The notes beneath the pieces are model-generated. The model was not told the DNA's origin, ran no database searches, and worked only from the letters and a program-made list of their open reading frames with translations. The position numbers were made by a program, and so were the translations under genes. Of a stretch of DNA of 6,753 bases, positions 5,206 through 6,753 are shown piece by piece. The number at the start of each line of letters is the position of its first letter. The first letter of the stretch is position 1. The stretch is from Betaproteobacteria bacterium (GTDB taxonomy: Bacteria; Pseudomonadota; Gammaproteobacteria; Burkholderiales; SG8-39): the NCBI GenBank assembly GCA_027317055.1, contig DAHVFK010000193.1, positions 1 through 6,753 of the forward strand, given 5' to 3'.

Positions 5206-6090
5206 ATGCTGAACCGAACGAAATTCTTTGCCGCTGCGCTGTTGATGGCGGGCGCGGCCTCCGCCTGGGCGCAAGGGACCGTGCCCGGCATGGATCACGG
5301 CAGCATGGGCGGCATGACCCACGGCGGGGCGGGTACTCCGGGCGGAGCTTCGTCGACCGCCCCGATGCAGGCGAACACGCCTTCATCGGGCGAACGGGAT
5401 CCGAACGCCTATTCGGACGGCTATGACTTCGGCGCGATCCCCCGCCCCCGCATGGGGGACGAGCACAGCTTTGGCTCGTTGCTGGTCGACCGCCTCGAGC
5501 GCGGTTACGCCGATGGCGGCAACTCCACTGCGTACGACGTGCAGGCCCGGTACGGCCGCGACTACGACCGCGCCGTGCTCAAGGCCGAGGGCGAGCTGGC
5601 CAGAGGCAAGCTGCAGGATGCACGCACGGAACTGCTGTGGGGCCACGCGGTCGCAACCTACTGGGATGCGCAGCTCGGCATTCGTCACGACAGCGGAGTC
5701 GGGCCGGATCGCAGCTGGCTCGCGGTCGGCGTCCAGGGCCTGGCACCCTACTGGTTCGATGTCGAGGCGACGGCGTACCTTGGCCGGGAGGGACGCAGTG
5801 CTCTGAGGCTCGCCGCAAGCTACGACCTGCACCTCACGCAAAAGCTGATCCTGCAGCCGCGCGTCGACGCCAATCTCTACGGCAAGCGCGATTCCGCGCG
5901 CGAGCTGGGCTCGGGCCTGTCCGACGTCACGGCAGGCGTCCGGCTACGCTACGAACTCCGGCGCGAACTCGCGCCTTACGTAGGCGTCGAATGGGGCGGC
6001 AAGTTCGGCGAGACGGGAGACTTCGCGCGCGCGGCCGGCGCGTCTACGCGCGAAACTCGGTTGGTCGCCGGCGTTCGCTTCTGGTTCTGA
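5206..6090 (+). CDS. copB: Outer-membrane copper resistance protein CopB
   Basis: This 294-residue protein has a signal peptide (residues 1-22, cleaved at AWA|Q). A short Met/His-rich segment follows (GMDHGSMGGMTHGG, about 28-41), then a low-complexity linker, then the conserved CopB/PcoB domain. That domain begins near DPNAYSDGYDFG and includes FGSLLVDRLERG, AELLWGHAVATYWDAQLGIRHD-like strands and WFDVEATAYLG. It ends in VAGVRFWF with a terminal Phe, typical of outer-membrane beta-barrels. CopB works with CopA in periplasmic copper tolerance; its exact activity is not settled. The Met/His region is short compared with Pseudomonas CopB. ATG 5206 is preferred because it gives a clean signal peptide and has GGAGA at 5190-5194, 11 nt upstream. 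The in-frame ATG 5188 would add six residues and has no ribosome-binding site. Confidence 0.93.
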   Translation: MLNRTKFFAAALLMAGAASAWAQGTVPGMDHGSMGGMTHGGAGTPGGASSTAPMQANTPSSGERDPNAYSDGYDFGAIPRPRMGDEHSFGSLLVDRLERGYADGGNSTAYDVQARYGRDYDRAVLKAEGELARGKLQDARTELLWGHAVATYWDAQLGIRHDSGVGPDRSWLAVGVQGLAPYWFDVEATAYLGREGRSALRLAASYDLHLTQKLILQPRVDANLYGKRDSARELGSGLSDVTAGVRLRYELRRELAPYVGVEWGGKFGETGDFARAAGASTRETRLVAGVRFWF

Positions 6091-6113
6091 ACACAAAAAT
6101 CTAGGAGGCTTCA

Positions 6114-6560
6114 ATGAAAAGAGCAATTTCGATTCTGATTCTTGCAACGCTGCCTTCCGTCGTGCTCGCTGACGGCGACCACGACGCCGGCATCGGGCGG
6201 CCAGGCGATCCGGCCAAGGTCGAACGCACGGTCGAGGTCCTGACGGAGGACAACATGCGGTTTGTCCCGAACCGGATCGAGGTCAAGCCAGGGGAAACCA
6301 TTCGCTTTATCGTTAAGAACGTGGGCAAGCTGACCCACGAGATGGTGCTCGGCACCCCGAGCGAGCTCAAAGAGCACGCTGAAATGATGCGCAAGATGCC
6401 CGGCATGAAGCACGCCGAGCCCAACATGATCAGCCTGAAGCCGGGTCAGCGCGGCAGCATCGTCTGGCAGTTCGGCGGACCCGGCAAGGTCGAGTTCGCC
6501 TGCCCGCAGCCCGGTCACATCGAGGCGGGAATGACCGGCGTCGTGGAAGCGAAGGAGTGA
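6114..6560 (+). CDS. copI: Periplasmic cupredoxin, CopI-like copper tolerance protein
   Basis: This 148-residue protein has a signal peptide (residues 1-19, VLA|D), a His/Asp-rich mature N-terminus (DGDHDAGIGRPGDP) and one cupredoxin fold. The type 1 copper ligands are complete: H75, C130, H135 and M140 (C-PQPG-H-IEAG-M). An insert between the first His and the Cys loop carries extra Met and His residues (HAEMMRKMPGMKHAEPNM), typical of the CopI group. CopI in Rubrivivax gelatinosus is needed for copper tolerance, presumably by binding or passing on periplasmic copper. Azurin- or plastocyanin-like electron carriers are the alternative, but the Met-rich insert and the cop operon favour CopI. 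The ribosome-binding site AGGAGG (6103-6108) is perfect, 5 nt before the ATG, suggesting high expression. It starts 23 bp after copB. Confidence 0.88.
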   Translation: MKRAISILILATLPSVVLADGDHDAGIGRPGDPAKVERTVEVLTEDNMRFVPNRIEVKPGETIRFIVKNVGKLTHEMVLGTPSELKEHAEMMRKMPGMKHAEPNMISLKPGQRGSIVWQFGGPGKVEFACPQPGHIEAGMTGVVEAKE

Positions 6561-6625
6561 TGAGGGCACCGGAGGGAGACCGCCGCGTGTTGGAACAATC
6601 TCTCGCCAGGAACGGAACCCAATGA
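6560..6625 (+). CDS. Possible 21-codon coupling peptide
   Basis: A short frame starts at an ATG overlapping the copI stop (TGATG) and ends in a TGA overlapping the next gene's ATG (ATGA). It encodes 21 residues beginning MRAPEGDRRVLEQ. AGGAG lies only 2 nt before the ATG, close for good initiation. It could couple translation of the next gene to copI. The arrangement may be chance, and the peptide resembles nothing I know. Confidence 0.2.
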   Translation: MRAPEGDRRVLEQSLARNGTQ

Positions 6626-6753
6626 AAGTTGCAGCGACCACTGTGGGTACCATCGCGCTTGCCGTTCTCGGCGTTCTCGCGCTGATGTACACGGGCGCCT
6701 TCAACGTCGCCACGGCATGGCGGGATCCGGCGCTGTTGCGCTGGGTGCTGGTC
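6622..6753 (+). CDS. Start of a membrane-anchored protein, possibly cytochrome c (partial)
   Basis: Forty-four codons are visible and the frame stays open to the window edge. The N-terminus has one hydrophobic helix (about residues 5-22, from ATTVGTIALAVLGVLALMY), then TGAFNVATAWRDPALLRWVLV. A single anchor followed by a YTGAFNVA-like stretch and a W/L-rich segment is reminiscent of small membrane-anchored c-type cytochromes found next to cop genes. No CxxCH motif is inside the window, so this is a guess. It starts 61 bp after copI in the same direction and is probably in the same operon. The upstream AGGAAC (6608-6613) is a modest ribosome-binding site. Confidence 0.6.
   Translation, partial: MKVAATTVGTIALAVLGVLALMYTGAFNVATAWRDPALLRWVLV

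Noticed and set aside
1..6753. Mobile element, CRISPR array, tRNA or rRNA
   Set aside because: No transposase frame, terminal inverted repeats, regular spaced repeats or cloverleaf sequence was seen on either strand.

Overview
This window looks like part of a metal-resistance region, mainly copper, from a high-GC proteobacterium. G or C fills nearly every third codon position of the real genes. The CopA, CopB, DmeF and cupredoxin sequences read most like those of Betaproteobacteria (Burkholderiales or Rhodocyclales). That placement comes from recalled family resemblance, not from a search.

Left part (1-1828). The 3' end of an unidentified gene comes first. A divergent unit follows. One small exported Cys/His protein is on the minus strand (101-523). 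Two genes run rightward: a 70-residue Gly/His/Cys membrane peptide (671-883) and a 308-residue exported protein with a CC...DCNHG motif (902-1828). The 147-bp gap between the two arms carries a clear MerR-family, CueR-type operator and promoter facing right. A more degenerate second one, also with a 19-bp spacer, faces left. These three unrecognised genes are therefore probably metal-induced, most likely by copper, through a regulator encoded outside the window. This is the most interesting part of the window.

Middle (1846-2784). dmeF, a cation diffusion facilitator for Co2+/Ni2+, lies on the minus strand. It is convergent with the CC/DCNHG gene and divergent from the cop genes. The dmeF/cop spacer holds a perfect 17-bp dyad beside a good minus-strand -10 box.

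Right part (2859-6753). A rightward operon begins with a small exported Cys/His protein placed like CopL. After a 125-bp leader with two strong hairpins come copA (Tat-exported multicopper oxidase with all its copper ligands), copB (outer-membrane copper protein), a CopI-like periplasmic cupredoxin, and the start of a membrane-anchored protein cut by the window edge. The expected division of labour is as follows. CopA oxidises Cu(I) in the periplasm. The Met/His-rich segments of CopA and CopB and the cupredoxin bind or pass on copper. CopB acts at the outer membrane. DmeF pumps cobalt or nickel out of the cytoplasm. No regulator, copC/copD, P-type ATPase, mobile element, tRNA, rRNA or CRISPR array is visible.
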